A stretch of 64,000 nt of DNA from an uncultured Muribaculaceae bacterium (GTDB lineage Bacteria > Bacteroidota > Bacteroidia > Bacteroidales > Muribaculaceae), in the NCBI GenBank assembly GCA_910584365.1, contig CAJUAF010000001.1, forward strand, positions 156,218 through 220,217, read 5' to 3'. Position numbers and translations under genes: made by a program. Position 1 is the stretch's first letter. Every line of letters starts with the position of its first letter. The notes below the pieces were generated by a model, which did no database searches, was not told the origin of the DNA, and saw nothing but the letters and a program-made list of their open reading frames with translations. Below, piece after piece: positions 8,447 to 17,335 of the stretch.

Positions 8447-11400
8447 ATGAAAAAATTCCTACTAATCTTAGTCGGGATGTTCGTGGCTCTCGCGGCCCAC
8501 GCTGACTTATATATAGTCGGCAATAATGTCGCGACAAGTCATGACGGCAATCTCGGCAGCAACTGGATTGCCTCAGCTGCAGGTCAAATCCCGCTTGCCG
8601 ATGGCTATTATTGCTTTAAAGCCCAGGGTGACTTCAAAATCAGCACGGTAAAAGCTGATTTCAACGGAGAGAATGGCTTCGATGCCAATGCCCGCGTTGT
8701 CGGGACCTGGACAGCAAAGGCCGGTGCCACAGATGTACAAACGGCTCCCCTCACCGACGGCTGGGCCTCCGATGACAATTCGGATCCTAAAGTCCCCGGA
8801 CCCGGAAACAACACCTCTCCTTTCGGTAACACCGAGACCTATTACCGAGTAAGCGCAGACCTTCAGACCATCGAATCCAGCAAGACAACGGACTTCGGAG
8901 GCAGCGTTGTTGTAACCAAGAAGCTCTACCTTATCGGTTCCAGAATCGCTCCCAACCGCGGTGTGTTCTACGACGACCGGATGAATCCCAACAATTCTGT
9001 CGAAGTATTATTAGACAACGGCTATTATTACTTCCGCACGAATTGCGATGTATTCAAGATTTCCACTACCAAAGGAACCGGCAATGCAAGCAATGTCCAG
9101 CAGGGCGACTGGGATGCATTTGATGTAGGTCTTTTAAAAGTCACAGATTCCAATTGGGCTGACAAAGCCGGTTTCCCCGACGTAAAGACTCAGAACATCC
9201 AGAACGGCCAAACCGGCGACTGCAAAGGCCCGTTCAGCTCCGATATCACATATTATCGTATTAACGAAGACCTTACGGTAATGGACGCCAGCAAGAGTCC
9301 GCTCTATGACATTACCGATGAACATGAGTACAGCTACCATCTCCACAACTACACCACCCTCGACGGAACGCGCGTACAGCTCGTTAAGTCGGATGATGAC
9401 GAAACCATACTGAAAGGTTCCTTCAGCTACACAGCTCCGCTGTCGGTTGACCAGAACTATACCGTACACCGCTTCGACGCCACCACCGGCACTTTCGAGG
9501 AATTCGGATGCGAGAACTTCACCTACAATCCCGCAGGAACCACCGTCACTCTCACTCCCGGCATCAAAGGGATCATTATGCCCAAAGACCTCAAGGGCAC
9601 CGTCAACATCTCGGTCAAACTTGACGGAAACGGCACTCCCGTGGAAATAACTGTTGCCGGAGGTGAAATCACAACAGCAAACCACTATACATATCTCCTC
9701 CACCACTGCTTTACATCTCCCGACGGCGAAACCCTCGACAAGAGTATTACTTTCACCGCCCACGGATGGCACTTCGACGCCGACTACGTATTCACCGGCG
9801 AGGAAACCGGCCATGTGTTCAAAATCGAACGTTTCCTGGACCAGACTTCCGTGACAGGCACCCGCTATGTCCCCGTCAAACTTTCGCAGCCCTACGACCC
9901 CACAAAGGCTACCACAAGGTATGATCTGAACAACAACGGTATCGACACCGACATCTTCCCCACCGACAGGACAATCCGCGGCCGCATCAGATTCACCCTG
10001 CACGTAAAAGATGACGGCACGCCCGACTACCTGGTAATGCGCGGAGGCACCACGGACAAGGATTACTACGACGACAACCTCTATACGTTCTACTACTACG
10101 CCCTGCCCGGCGAGGTTCCCGCTAATCTCAAGGCGATCGCTTACCGCGCCGACGGCAGCCAGGCCACCATCGAACTCGGCGACCAGCAGAAAGAGATGAA
10201 GCCCACCGGCAAGGTGATCACCGTAGACGCCACCGACTATGAGGTATGGGCCCGCTCCTTCACCGGCGATTTCGACGCCGTTCCCCACAAAGTCAAGTTC
10301 TTCACCGATGATGAAAACGCTCCCCTCCTGGAAGCCGATTTCGTAAACTACGGATTCTACACCGCCGGCTCTCAGACAGCCCTGATCAACCAGGAAATGC
10401 ACTATGCCGGTGGTCAGGAACCGACCGTCTATTATATGCACTTCAAGGAAGACTGGATCAAACGCGCCCACGGAGGTGAGAACAATCCCGACGCAGACCC
10501 CAAATGCTACGTATATTCGGGCAGCAATCCCGACGGCGCCACAGCCTGGGCCGACGGTATCACCATGGAGCGCATCACAAAGATGGCACCTGCCGGTAAC
10601 ATGACAATCACCGACAAATACCAGCTCTGGAAAGCCACCGTTCCCGCCGCCACCATGGCCGGAACCGATAAAGTCTGCTTCGTATTCCCCGGCAAGGAGG
10701 ACAACTCCTATTATCTCTACTGCTCCCGGACCGACAATTCGGATGAATACATCTGGGCTACCGCCGAGGACAACACCACACATGAACGCTACGCCGTTCA
10801 GAGCTATCTCTCCTATGATAAATTCTGCGAACTCGATGCCGAGGGACGTCCTTCTCTCTATCTTGTAGGCAAACCCGACGGGGCGATAAACAATATCGGC
10901 TGGACCGCATGGTCAAAGCATGAAGAGAAAGCCCAGGACGGCTATTTCTTCATTCCCATCGACGTAGACGCCAATTCCGGCAAGGAGGCCAAATTCAAAA
11001 TGTCCTGGATCAATGCCCGCGCAGCCGCAGGCCTGGCAAATGACATCGATCTCGACGAAGCCCGCGGATGGGCAACCTTTGACCTTGGTATCATCGGCGT
11101 CGACGACCTCTTCGATTACGACGCAAGCGAAACTTTCACCAAACCGGACATGACTACCGACGGCTCGGATACCGACATGATGAACGTAAACTGCAAGCCC
11201 TACGAGAGTCTCCGCTACCTGAACTACAACCAGTACAACTTCGTAATCGATCCCGAATACATAAAGAAAGGCGGTCAGTGCTATATCGTGGTTGACCCCG
11301 TATGCCGCACCGTGACCGTTATTCCCTACGATCCCAATCCTACCGTCACCATCAGCAATACCGGAACAGGCAAGGAAGAATTCGATCTCGTGGAGGACAA

Positions 11401-12517
11401 CGAAATCGTGCAGAAGCTCCACAACCATGCCAACCACCTGAACGGCGCTCACCGCAACGGCCATGTGTATATGACAAAATTCAATACCGCAAAGGGTAAT
11501 GTTGTCATACACAAAGCCGGCGCAGCCAGCCTGACAGAAACTTTCACCGTACAATACTCGGTGATCATGAACGGAGATGTGATCTACACTCTGGAGTGCA
11601 AGAAAGCCGGGGATCTGCCTTCCTCCATCGATTTCAAATATCTCCCGATGGCATCATCGGAGAATCTGACATTCCAGGCTCTCTATACCAACCACACCAC
11701 CGGACAGTCGTTCCATTCCAAGCTTTCCCACTGCACCATCGAAGGTATCACAGACAGCTATCCCACTCCGACTGCCGAAATCAAGAGCGCCCGGATTATC
11801 CATGACCCGAGAGATCTGACTTACGGAATTCTGGCTGAAATCGAGTGTGAGAAAGAAATCACTGAAAAAGTCCATAACTACTACGGCGACATCGATCTCG
11901 GCGTCAGACTTAAGGACGGTACATTCCAGAAGCTGTATTGCGAGTTCCTCCACCCGACCCACAAGCTGGTAGAAGTCTACGGCGAACTGAAAAACAATAT
12001 GCTGGACGGATGGACCTACCAGGCAGCCGGAACCAACTACTCCGAAGCCAACAACTGGGCCGCCCGTATGTTCCCGACCACGATCGAGAAAGACGGCAAG
12101 AAGGTTGCCACCGGACATCTGTATGTTTATCTATACCGCGCTGCCCTGACGAAGGAGGATCTGAATAACCTCGACCAGATCGAAGGGACCATTTCGGCTG
12201 TCTATCCTTTCCTTTTCCAGCCTACTCCCGACGAGGACAACATTACAACCAATAAAGCTCCCGGACGCCGCGCGACATCGATAACCAATATCGATACTTT
12301 CTCTGTCAACAATATGGAAAATCCCTTTACGTTCGCAGCATTCCCGATTTCGACCGACAACATTCTCGCCGGAATCGAGAACGTAGAGGCCGGAGCCGAG
12401 CAGGACGCCGAAGCCGAGTACTACACAATCTCGGGTGTACGTGTCTACGGAGAACTTACTCCCGGCATCTACATCTGCCGCAAGGGCAACACTGTTGAAA
12501 AGATTGCAATAAAGTAA
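8447..12517 (+). CDS. Giant secreted multidomain protein 2
   Basis: 1356 residues. The ATG at 8447 is chosen because it begins a clean signal peptide (MKKFLLILVGMFVALAAHA); the longer frame from 8330 overlaps the promoter. The N-terminus holds two related units, each with an LYIVG/LYLIG strand, GYYCFKA/GYYYFRT and a YYR segment (about residues 21-145 and 160-290). A central part contains YYMHFKEDW and LYLVGKP. The segment RGWATFDLGIIGVDD (about residue 870) is shared almost unchanged with the protein starting at 62312, so the two are paralogues. The C-terminus (YYTISGVRV..PGIYICRKGN) resembles a type IX secretion sorting domain. LYLVG units recall glycan-binding repeats of SusE/F-type proteins, but no catalytic site is visible. 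Surface glycan binding is inferred. Confidence 0.8.
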   Translation: MKKFLLILVGMFVALAAHADLYIVGNNVATSHDGNLGSNWIASAAGQIPLADGYYCFKAQGDFKISTVKADFNGENGFDANARVVGTWTAKAGATDVQTAPLTDGWASDDNSDPKVPGPGNNTSPFGNTETYYRVSADLQTIESSKTTDFGGSVVVTKKLYLIGSRIAPNRGVFYDDRMNPNNSVEVLLDNGYYYFRTNCDVFKISTTKGTGNASNVQQGDWDAFDVGLLKVTDSNWADKAGFPDVKTQNIQNGQTGDCKGPFSSDITYYRINEDLTVMDASKSPLYDITDEHEYSYHLHNYTTLDGTRVQLVKSDDDETILKGSFSYTAPLSVDQNYTVHRFDATTGTFEEFGCENFTYNPAGTTVTLTPGIKGIIMPKDLKGTVNISVKLDGNGTPVEITVAGGEITTANHYTYLLHHCFTSPDGETLDKSITFTAHGWHFDADYVFTGEETGHVFKIERFLDQTSVTGTRYVPVKLSQPYDPTKATTRYDLNNNGIDTDIFPTDRTIRGRIRFTLHVKDDGTPDYLVMRGGTTDKDYYDDNLYTFYYYALPGEVPANLKAIAYRADGSQATIELGDQQKEMKPTGKVITVDATDYEVWARSFTGDFDAVPHKVKFFTDDENAPLLEADFVNYGFYTAGSQTALINQEMHYAGGQEPTVYYMHFKEDWIKRAHGGENNPDADPKCYVYSGSNPDGATAWADGITMERITKMAPAGNMTITDKYQLWKATVPAATMAGTDKVCFVFPGKEDNSYYLYCSRTDNSDEYIWATAEDNTTHERYAVQSYLSYDKFCELDAEGRPSLYLVGKPDGAINNIGWTAWSKHEEKAQDGYFFIPIDVDANSGKEAKFKMSWINARAAAGLANDIDLDEARGWATFDLGIIGVDDLFDYDASETFTKPDMTTDGSDTDMMNVNCKPYESLRYLNYNQYNFVIDPEYIKKGGQCYIVVDPVCRTVTVIPYDPNPTVTISNTGTGKEEFDLVEDNEIVQKLHNHANHLNGAHRNGHVYMTKFNTAKGNVVIHKAGAASLTETFTVQYSVIMNGDVIYTLECKKAGDLPSSIDFKYLPMASSENLTFQALYTNHTTGQSFHSKLSHCTIEGITDSYPTPTAEIKSARIIHDPRDLTYGILAEIECEKEITEKVHNYYGDIDLGVRLKDGTFQKLYCEFLHPTHKLVEVYGELKNNMLDGWTYQAAGTNYSEANNWAARMFPTTIEKDGKKVATGHLYVYLYRAALTKEDLNNLDQIEGTISAVYPFLFQPTPDEDNITTNKAPGRRATSITNIDTFSVNNMENPFTFAAFPISTDNILAGIENVEAGAEQDAEAEYYTISGVRVYGELTPGIYICRKGNTVEKIAIK

Positions 12518-12602
12518 GATACGGAAAGGTGCCGGTCAGACGGCATCCCCCGCAAAAGACATAGTTTAGTAAGGTAAGGAATAGCAAGATTCCTTAGACC
12601 CG

Positions 12603-12637
12603 ACGACCTCCCCAGGTGTGACTCCCCGGGAGGTCGT
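12603..12637 (+). terminator. Terminator after giant protein 2
   Basis: A 10-bp perfect stem (ACGACCTCCC, 12603-12612, with GGGAGGTCGT, 12628-12637) is followed by TTTGTTTTAT. Confidence 0.85.
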
Positions 12638-12688
12638 TTTGTTTTATCCTGTTTCCGGCAGCGGCCGTCGCCGGAGGGGCGACAAAAC

Positions 12689-12722
12689 AAGGCGATGTGC
12701 CGGGATTATGACACATCGCCTT
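12689..12722 (-). terminator. Terminator of the 2-oxoacid:ferredoxin oxidoreductase operon
   Basis: An 11-bp perfect stem (AAGGCGATGTG at 12689-12699 and its complement at 12712-12722) lies just past the gamma subunit stop. Read on the minus strand it is followed by TTGTTTTGT. Confidence 0.8.
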
Positions 12723-12775
12723 CAATATTTCAATCTCTGAGCGGGATCTTCCGCCGCAGAGGGGGAGACCGGGGA

Positions 12776-13315
12776 TTATTCCCTGACAAGCTCCATCCCC
12801 TTGCGGATGGCGGCTTCGTTGACGGGGATAAGATGGTGATGGCGCTCGGGAAGGGCTTTCTTGAGACCGCGCACCACGGCTTCCACCGGAACGTCGGGCC
12901 GCATCTTCAGCAGGGCGCCCAGGAGAATCATGTTGTAGCTCTTGGCCTGCCCCATCTCGATGGTGGCTTCCATGGCGTCAACGGGCACTACGGTGATGTC
13001 CGTGCGCGTGGGGGCGTGGTGGATTCCGTAGGGGTCGTAGATCAGCACTCCGCCTGGCTTGACTTTGCTCTCGAACTTGTCAAGGCTCTGCTGGTTGAGG
13101 ATTACGGCCGTATCGTAGCTGTCGAGAATCGGGGAAGATATCGGCTCGTCGCTGATGATAACGGTAACGTTTGCGGTGCCACCGCGCTGTTCAGGACCGT
13201 AGGAGGGCATCCAGGTGACCTCCAGGTCATTTTCAAGGGCGGCGTATGCCAGGATTTTTCCCATCGACAACACGCCTTGTCCGCCGAATCCGGCAATGAT
13301 GATTTCGTCTTTCAT
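12776..13315 (-). CDS. 2-oxoacid:ferredoxin oxidoreductase, gamma subunit
   Basis: 179 residues matching the KorC/VorC/PorC gamma family: the start MKDEIIIAGFGGQGV is the family signature, and SYGPEQRGGTANVTV follows. The gamma subunit completes the heteromeric enzyme that oxidatively decarboxylates a 2-oxoacid to an acyl-CoA, passing electrons to ferredoxin in the cytoplasm. It is the last gene of a four-gene minus-strand operon (delta, alpha, beta, gamma), 13 nt after the beta subunit stop. Length is typical. The reaction is reversible in anaerobes and can feed reductive steps of the TCA cycle or branched-chain metabolism. Confidence 0.93.
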   Translation of the reverse strand: MKDEIIIAGFGGQGVLSMGKILAYAALENDLEVTWMPSYGPEQRGGTANVTVIISDEPISSPILDSYDTAVILNQQSLDKFESKVKPGGVLIYDPYGIHHAPTRTDITVVPVDAMEATIEMGQAKSYNMILLGALLKMRPDVPVEAVVRGLKKALPERHHHLIPVNEAAIRKGMELVRE

Positions 13316-13328
13316 CGCGGTGGGTGTT

Positions 13329-14120
13329 TTAAGATTTTACTTCAGTGTTTTCGGTTTTGGAAGTGTCCTTGACATCTCCGAGGGGATAGTTGGGGAACAT
13401 ATTCTCTTCCATCCACTTGTTGGACTTGGCGGGCGTCATCTTCCAACCGGAGGAACAGGTGGAGACAACCTCCACGAACGAGGTCCCTTTCTTGCCCATT
13501 GCGTTGAGGAACGCTTTCTTCAGGGCGGCTTTTGTCTTGCGGACAGCCTGGACGGTATGGACCGACTGGCGGGTGACGTAGCAGGTGCCGTCAAGCAGGG
13601 CCACCACGTCGGAGACCTTCAGGGGGAATCCGTTGAGGTCGGAGCGGCGTCCGTAGGGGGAAGTGGCGGTCTTGGCCCCGAGAATCGTACAGGGGGACAT
13701 CTGTCCGCCGGTCATGCCGTAGATGCCGTTGTTTATCATGATGATGACGATGTTCTCGCCGCGGGTGCAGGCGTGGATCGTCTCGGCCGAGCCGATGGCG
13801 GCCAGGTCCCCGTCTCCCTGATAGGTGAAGACAACCTTTCCGGGGTTCAGACGGCTGGCGGCGGTGGCCAGGGCGGGAGCGCGGCCGTGGGCGGCCTCGA
13901 TCCAGTCGCAGTCGATATAATTGTAGGCGAAAACGGAACACCCTACCGGGGCGATGCCGATGGCCTTGTCCTCCAGCCCGAGTTCCTCGATGACCTCGGC
14001 CACAAGTTTGTGGACGACGCCGTGGGAGCAGCCGGGGCAGTAGTGCATATAATTGTCGTCAAGAAGCCGGGGACGGCTATAGACTTTGTTTTCCTGACGG
14101 ATGATTTCCTCGCGTGTCAT
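13329..14120 (-). CDS. 2-oxoacid:ferredoxin oxidoreductase, beta (TPP-binding) subunit
   Basis: 263 residues. The thiamine-diphosphate-binding signature is visible as GDGDLAAIGSAETIHA followed by NNGIYGMTGGQMSP; CPGCSHG near residue 28 is the conserved entry motif of the Kor/Vor beta chain. It forms the active site with the alpha subunit. The start overlaps the alpha stop by four bases (14117-14120), which suggests translational coupling. Substrate choice between 2-oxoglutarate and 2-oxoisovalerate cannot be fixed from the sequence. Confidence 0.94.
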   Translation of the reverse strand: MTREEIIRQENKVYSRPRLLDDNYMHYCPGCSHGVVHKLVAEVIEELGLEDKAIGIAPVGCSVFAYNYIDCDWIEAAHGRAPALATAASRLNPGKVVFTYQGDGDLAAIGSAETIHACTRGENIVIIMINNGIYGMTGGQMSPCTILGAKTATSPYGRRSDLNGFPLKVSDVVALLDGTCYVTRQSVHTVQAVRKTKAALKKAFLNAMGKKGTSFVEVVSTCSSGWKMTPAKSNKWMEENMFPNYPLGDVKDTSKTENTEVKS

Positions 14121-15226
14121 TTTTTCTCCTCCTCGTTAGCGGGTTTGTCAATGAAGTCGCGACGCAGGGCGTCGATGATTTCCTGGGGATTGGGGACGAT
14201 GCCGCCCATGCGGCCGAAGTGGCGTACAGGGACACTGTCGCTGACAGCCAGGCGCACATCCTCGATCATCTGGCCGGCGTTGAGTTCCACGCAGAGGATA
14301 CCCTTGACGCCGCGGGCGGCTTCGCGGATAGCCTCGTAGGGGAAGGGCCAGAGGGTGACGGGGCGGATAAGCCCTACCCTGACTCCCTCCTTGCGGAGGT
14401 CTTCGATAGCTTTGGCGCAGATGCGGGCGATGGATCCGAAGGCCACGATAAGGTATTCGGCGTCCTCGGTATAACGGGCCTCGTAGCGGACCTCGTTCTT
14501 CTCGATTTCGCGGTAGGTGCGCTGGAAGCGCTCGTTGTTCTTCTCCATGACGGCGGAATCGAGTTCCAGGGAGGTGACTACGTTGCGTTTCCCGCGACCC
14601 TCTTTGCCGGTGACGGCCCAGGGGCACTGGCGGCGGATTTCCTCGTCGGTGCGGCGGGGTTTCTGCTCGGGCAGGACAACCTTCTCCATCATCTGGCCGA
14701 CGACGCCGTCGGCGAGGATCATCGCGGGAGTGCGGTATTTGAAGGCCAGGTCAAAGCCGAGGCCCACGAAGTCGGCCATCTCCTGGACGGTCGAGGGCGC
14801 AAGGACGATGAGGTGGTAGTCGCCGTGGCCTCCCCCCTTGGTGGCCTGGAAATAGTCGCTCTGGGAGGGGTGGATGGTGCCCAGGCCGGGACCGCCGCGC
14901 ATTACGTTGACAATCAGCGCGGGCAGCTCGGAAGCGGCCAGGTAGCTGATCCCCTCCTGCATGAGGCTGACGCCGGGGGAGGAGGAGGAGGTCATGACGG
15001 CTTTTCCGGTTGCGGCGCCGCCGTAGACCATATTTATGGAAGCTACTTCACTTTCTGCCTGAAGCACTACCATACCGGTGGTTTCCCAGGGCATCTCGGC
15101 CTCGAGGGTCTCAAGCACCTCGCTCTGGGGAGTAATCGGGTAACCGAAATAGCCGTCACAGCCGTAACGTATGGCGGCATGGGCGATAGCCTCGTTACCC
15201 TTCATCAGTTTTACGTTATCTTTCAT
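14117..15226 (-). CDS. vorB: 2-oxoacid:ferredoxin oxidoreductase, alpha subunit (VorB/KorA type)
   Basis: 369 residues, the usual length for the alpha chain of the VorB/KorA group. Family motifs are GYPITPQSEVLE near the N-terminus, LQAESEVASINM and MRGGPGLGT, then the alternate-site motif FGSIARI in the C-terminal domain. Bacteroidetes homologues are usually called 3-methyl-2-oxobutanoate (2-oxoisovalerate) ferredoxin oxidoreductase, but 2-oxoglutarate is an equally reasonable substrate. It follows the ferredoxin-like delta subunit by 26 nt and overlaps the beta gene. Cytoplasmic; electrons pass through the 4Fe-4S subunit. Confidence 0.92.
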   Translation of the reverse strand: MKDNVKLMKGNEAIAHAAIRYGCDGYFGYPITPQSEVLETLEAEMPWETTGMVVLQAESEVASINMVYGGAATGKAVMTSSSSPGVSLMQEGISYLAASELPALIVNVMRGGPGLGTIHPSQSDYFQATKGGGHGDYHLIVLAPSTVQEMADFVGLGFDLAFKYRTPAMILADGVVGQMMEKVVLPEQKPRRTDEEIRRQCPWAVTGKEGRGKRNVVTSLELDSAVMEKNNERFQRTYREIEKNEVRYEARYTEDAEYLIVAFGSIARICAKAIEDLRKEGVRVGLIRPVTLWPFPYEAIREAARGVKGILCVELNAGQMIEDVRLAVSDSVPVRHFGRMGGIVPNPQEIIDALRRDFIDKPANEEEKK

Positions 15227-15252
15227 CTGTTGTAAGTGACTGAAGTTAATGA

Positions 15253-15483
15253 CTACTTGACTACCACGCGATAGACCTCGATACAGGCGTCGGGGCAGAC
15301 CATAGCACAGGCCGCGCAGCCTATGCAGGCCTCCTCATTGGCGGGATAGGCAAAATGATAACCGCGATCGTTGACCTCCTTAGGTTGCAGGGACAGCACG
15401 TTACAGGGACAGGCGACCACGCAGAGGTCACACCCTTTACAGCGCTCTTTCTCGATCGTTACAGCTCCGTGGATTTTAGGCAT
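15253..15483 (-). CDS. 4Fe-4S ferredoxin-like delta subunit of the 2-oxoacid oxidoreductase
   Basis: 76 residues from the ATG at 15483; a longer frame to 15594 is rejected because it runs into the promoter and adds a low-quality Arg/Pro-rich leader. Two 4Fe-4S motifs are seen: CKGCDLCVVACPCN and CIGCAACAMVCPDAC. It shuttles electrons from the TPP centre to soluble ferredoxin. It is the first gene of the operon, with a -7 box 109 nt upstream of the start. Confidence 0.92.
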   Translation of the reverse strand: MPKIHGAVTIEKERCKGCDLCVVACPCNVLSLQPKEVNDRGYHFAYPANEEACIGCAACAMVCPDACIEVYRVVVK

Positions 15484-15591
15484 ACTTGTAAGCGTTCTGA
15501 ATTTGGCAATAAGATTGGCAAAAGGGAGCGGCCGCCGAGGGACGCGCCCGGGGGAGGCCTCGCGGTCTGCCGGGCCGGAAGTCTCCAATCG

Positions 15592-15621
15592 CAAAGTTAG
15601 GAAAAGTTTTTGATTCTACAA
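15592..15621 (-). promoter_or_regulatory. Promoter of the 2-oxoacid:ferredoxin oxidoreductase operon
   Basis: On the minus strand TAACTTTG (15599-15592) is the -7 box and TTG (15621-15619) lies 19 nt upstream as the -33 element, a textbook Bacteroidetes housekeeping promoter. Confidence 0.75.
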
Positions 15622-15629
15622 CGACTTTT

Positions 15630-16148
15630 TTACAATGAAACCCGCTCGATTTTTATGTTTCTCAACATCTTTTCAGAAAAGCGGTTGAAATTGGCAAGCA
15701 TTATAGCTTCCCAGACAACGGTTTTTACCGCATCCGGGGCGCCGTCGGGCAGCAGAAGCCGGGCGGCGCGGCTCCCGTCGGAAATCTCGACGGTCTCCCC
15801 GCAGGAGGATATCACCAGCCTTTGTCCGGAAGTGGCCGCGGAGCAGGCCGACGCCTCATCCGTGCATACCGAAGGGGGGAGGAAGCGGGCGCCGGATCGC
15901 TGGGCCAGGAGCGCGCCCAGGCGCGTGTCGGCCATCGAAAAGGTTACCCGGAAGCCCGCGCCGGCCAGTTCGCCGATTACCTCCGGCATCAGCGGAGCGC
16001 CGGCGTCGGCGATGAAGACTTCGCAGGGGGTGAACTTTACCAGCCACTCCCCGGGGCGCGTGCCGCGGGGAGTGAGGCGGGGACGGTAGGAGGGAGCGCC
16101 GCCGCGGCGATGCTCCTCCATTTTCTTTTCCAGATAATTGTCTGCCAT
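15630..16148 (-). CDS. Hypothetical protein
   Basis: 172 residues; I do not recognise the family. The first 35 residues are charged and Arg/Pro-rich (MADNYLEKKMEEHRRGGAP). The middle has alternating hydrophobic strands and helices (VFIADAGAPLMPEVIGELAGAGFRV), loosely like a Rossmann-type fold, and the end is basic. There is no signal peptide or membrane segment, so it is probably cytoplasmic. It starts 7 nt after the stop of the HRPG-rich secreted protein and may be co-transcribed with it. It stops just upstream of the promoter for the oxidoreductase operon. Confidence 0.65.
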   Translation of the reverse strand: MADNYLEKKMEEHRRGGAPSYRPRLTPRGTRPGEWLVKFTPCEVFIADAGAPLMPEVIGELAGAGFRVTFSMADTRLGALLAQRSGARFLPPSVCTDEASACSAATSGQRLVISSCGETVEISDGSRAARLLLPDGAPDAVKTVVWEAIMLANFNRFSEKMLRNIKIERVSL

Positions 16149-16155
16149 AAATGCG

Positions 16156-17178
16156 TTACATTCCGAAACTCAGCGAGGTATAGTAATTGCCGTAGCTGGA
16201 GTTGAATTCGAGGGTGACGAAGCGGTTGCCGTTTCCGAACCATGTGGCGGACATAACTCCGCCGCCGTTGACGACATTGACCGGAACGCCGTACTGGCGG
16301 CAGAACTCATTGTAGAGCGCGTTATAGCGGGTGGTGTCGTAGTAGGCGGAAGGGTAGGTGAACGTCGAGCCGCAGAGAGCGCCGTTGTTATAGTATAGGG
16401 CGGCGTCGGGCCAGTAGTAGTTCATCTGGGGAACGTTCGACAGGTAGACCACGTTATCGCCGTAGCTGCTGACGGTATAGCCCTGGTTGATGAGGGCGTT
16501 GACCGAGATGTTGATGGCGGTGCCGAAGCTCAGGCCCAGGATAGTCCCGAAGGAAGGGCCGTAGTAGCGGGGAGTCCAGCGCGGAGGAGGGACAGGGCGG
16601 TGATAGTGGCCGAAGAAGGGGACATGATGGCGATAGTTGTGGCCGTGGCGGGGAGGGGGTGGCGGAGGAGCCGGATGCCCGTAGCCGGGACGGTGACCGC
16701 CGGGACGATAGCCGGGATTATGGCCGGGACGGTGACCAGGGTTTCCTCCGGGACGGTGACCCGGGTTTCCTCCGGGACGGTACCCCGGATTATGGTCCGG
16801 ACGATGGTCGGGGCGGTAATCCGGACGGTGGTCTCCCCCCGGACGGTGGCCGCCGTTGCCCGGCCGATGGTCGGGACGCCCGGAGTTGCCCGGACGGTTG
16901 TTCCCCCCGGGACGATGGTTACCGCCGTTACCGGGACGGTCATTGTTGCCGGGACGGTGGCTGCCGCCGGGATTGCCGCCGTTACCGGGGCGGTGAGAAC
17001 CGCCTCCCTGGTTTCCGCCGTTATGGGACGGACGTCCCTGTCCGGAAGGACGCTCGGACTGTCCGGAGGAAAAATGGCTCTGGCGGCCGCCGTTGTGCTG
17101 GCCCTCTGCTGTAAGAGGTAGGGCACCCATAGACAGTGCCACTATGAAAGCGCTTACGGTTTTCAGGAATTTTCTCAT
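16156..17178 (-). CDS. Secreted protein with long HRPG/Gly-rich low-complexity region
   Basis: 340 residues. A signal peptide (MRKFLKTVSAFIVALSMGALPLTAEG) is followed by about 150 residues (28-180) made largely of HRPGN, GGN and PGYRPGG units, then a PPPPPP stretch, and a folded C-terminal domain (about 210-340) rich in Tyr and Asn. The C-terminal part has a GTILGLSFGTAINISVNAL segment and ends in SSYGNYYTSLSFGM. Histidine-rich repeats could bind metal ions or anionic polymers, and the positive repeats could anchor to the envelope; both are inferences. I do not recognise a family for the C-terminal domain. The repeat DNA itself is an in-frame minisatellite-like tract and may vary in length between strains. 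Confidence 0.8.
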   Translation of the reverse strand: MRKFLKTVSAFIVALSMGALPLTAEGQHNGGRQSHFSSGQSERPSGQGRPSHNGGNQGGGSHRPGNGGNPGGSHRPGNNDRPGNGGNHRPGGNNRPGNSGRPDHRPGNGGHRPGGDHRPDYRPDHRPDHNPGYRPGGNPGHRPGGNPGHRPGHNPGYRPGGHRPGYGHPAPPPPPPRHGHNYRHHVPFFGHYHRPVPPPRWTPRYYGPSFGTILGLSFGTAINISVNALINQGYTVSSYGDNVVYLSNVPQMNYYWPDAALYYNNGALCGSTFTYPSAYYDTTRYNALYNEFCRQYGVPVNVVNGGGVMSATWFGNGNRFVTLEFNSSYGNYYTSLSFGM

Positions 17179-17298
17179 GACACTTTCTCCTATATATTAA
17201 TGGGTTTATTCGGAATTGATTGCCGCCCGTTTCGGGGGTTTATGAATTAGAGCTGCAAATTAGACACAAGGTTTAACGGCTGATTCCATAAAAATTTG

Positions 17299-17306
17299 TA
17301 AATTTG
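17299..17306 (+). promoter_or_regulatory. -7 box of the small lipoprotein gene
   Basis: TAAATTTG, 29 nt before the ATG at 17336, fits the Bacteroidetes -7 consensus. A matching -33 TTG at 19-21 nt is not clear. Confidence 0.55.
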
Positions 17307-17335
17307 CCTCCGTAACTAAAAATACCCCTGATAAT

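Noticed and set aside
9134..10783. 549-codon minus-strand frame inside giant protein 2
   Set aside because: Val/Gly-rich composition and full overlap with a clear secreted protein; antisense shadow.
12695..15235. Long plus-strand frames across the oxidoreductase operon
   Set aside because: They overlap four conserved subunits with intact cofactor motifs on the minus strand.
16600..17121. Plus-strand frames over the HRPG repeat region
   Set aside because: The repeats keep several frames open. The minus frame alone has a signal peptide and a structured C-terminal domain.
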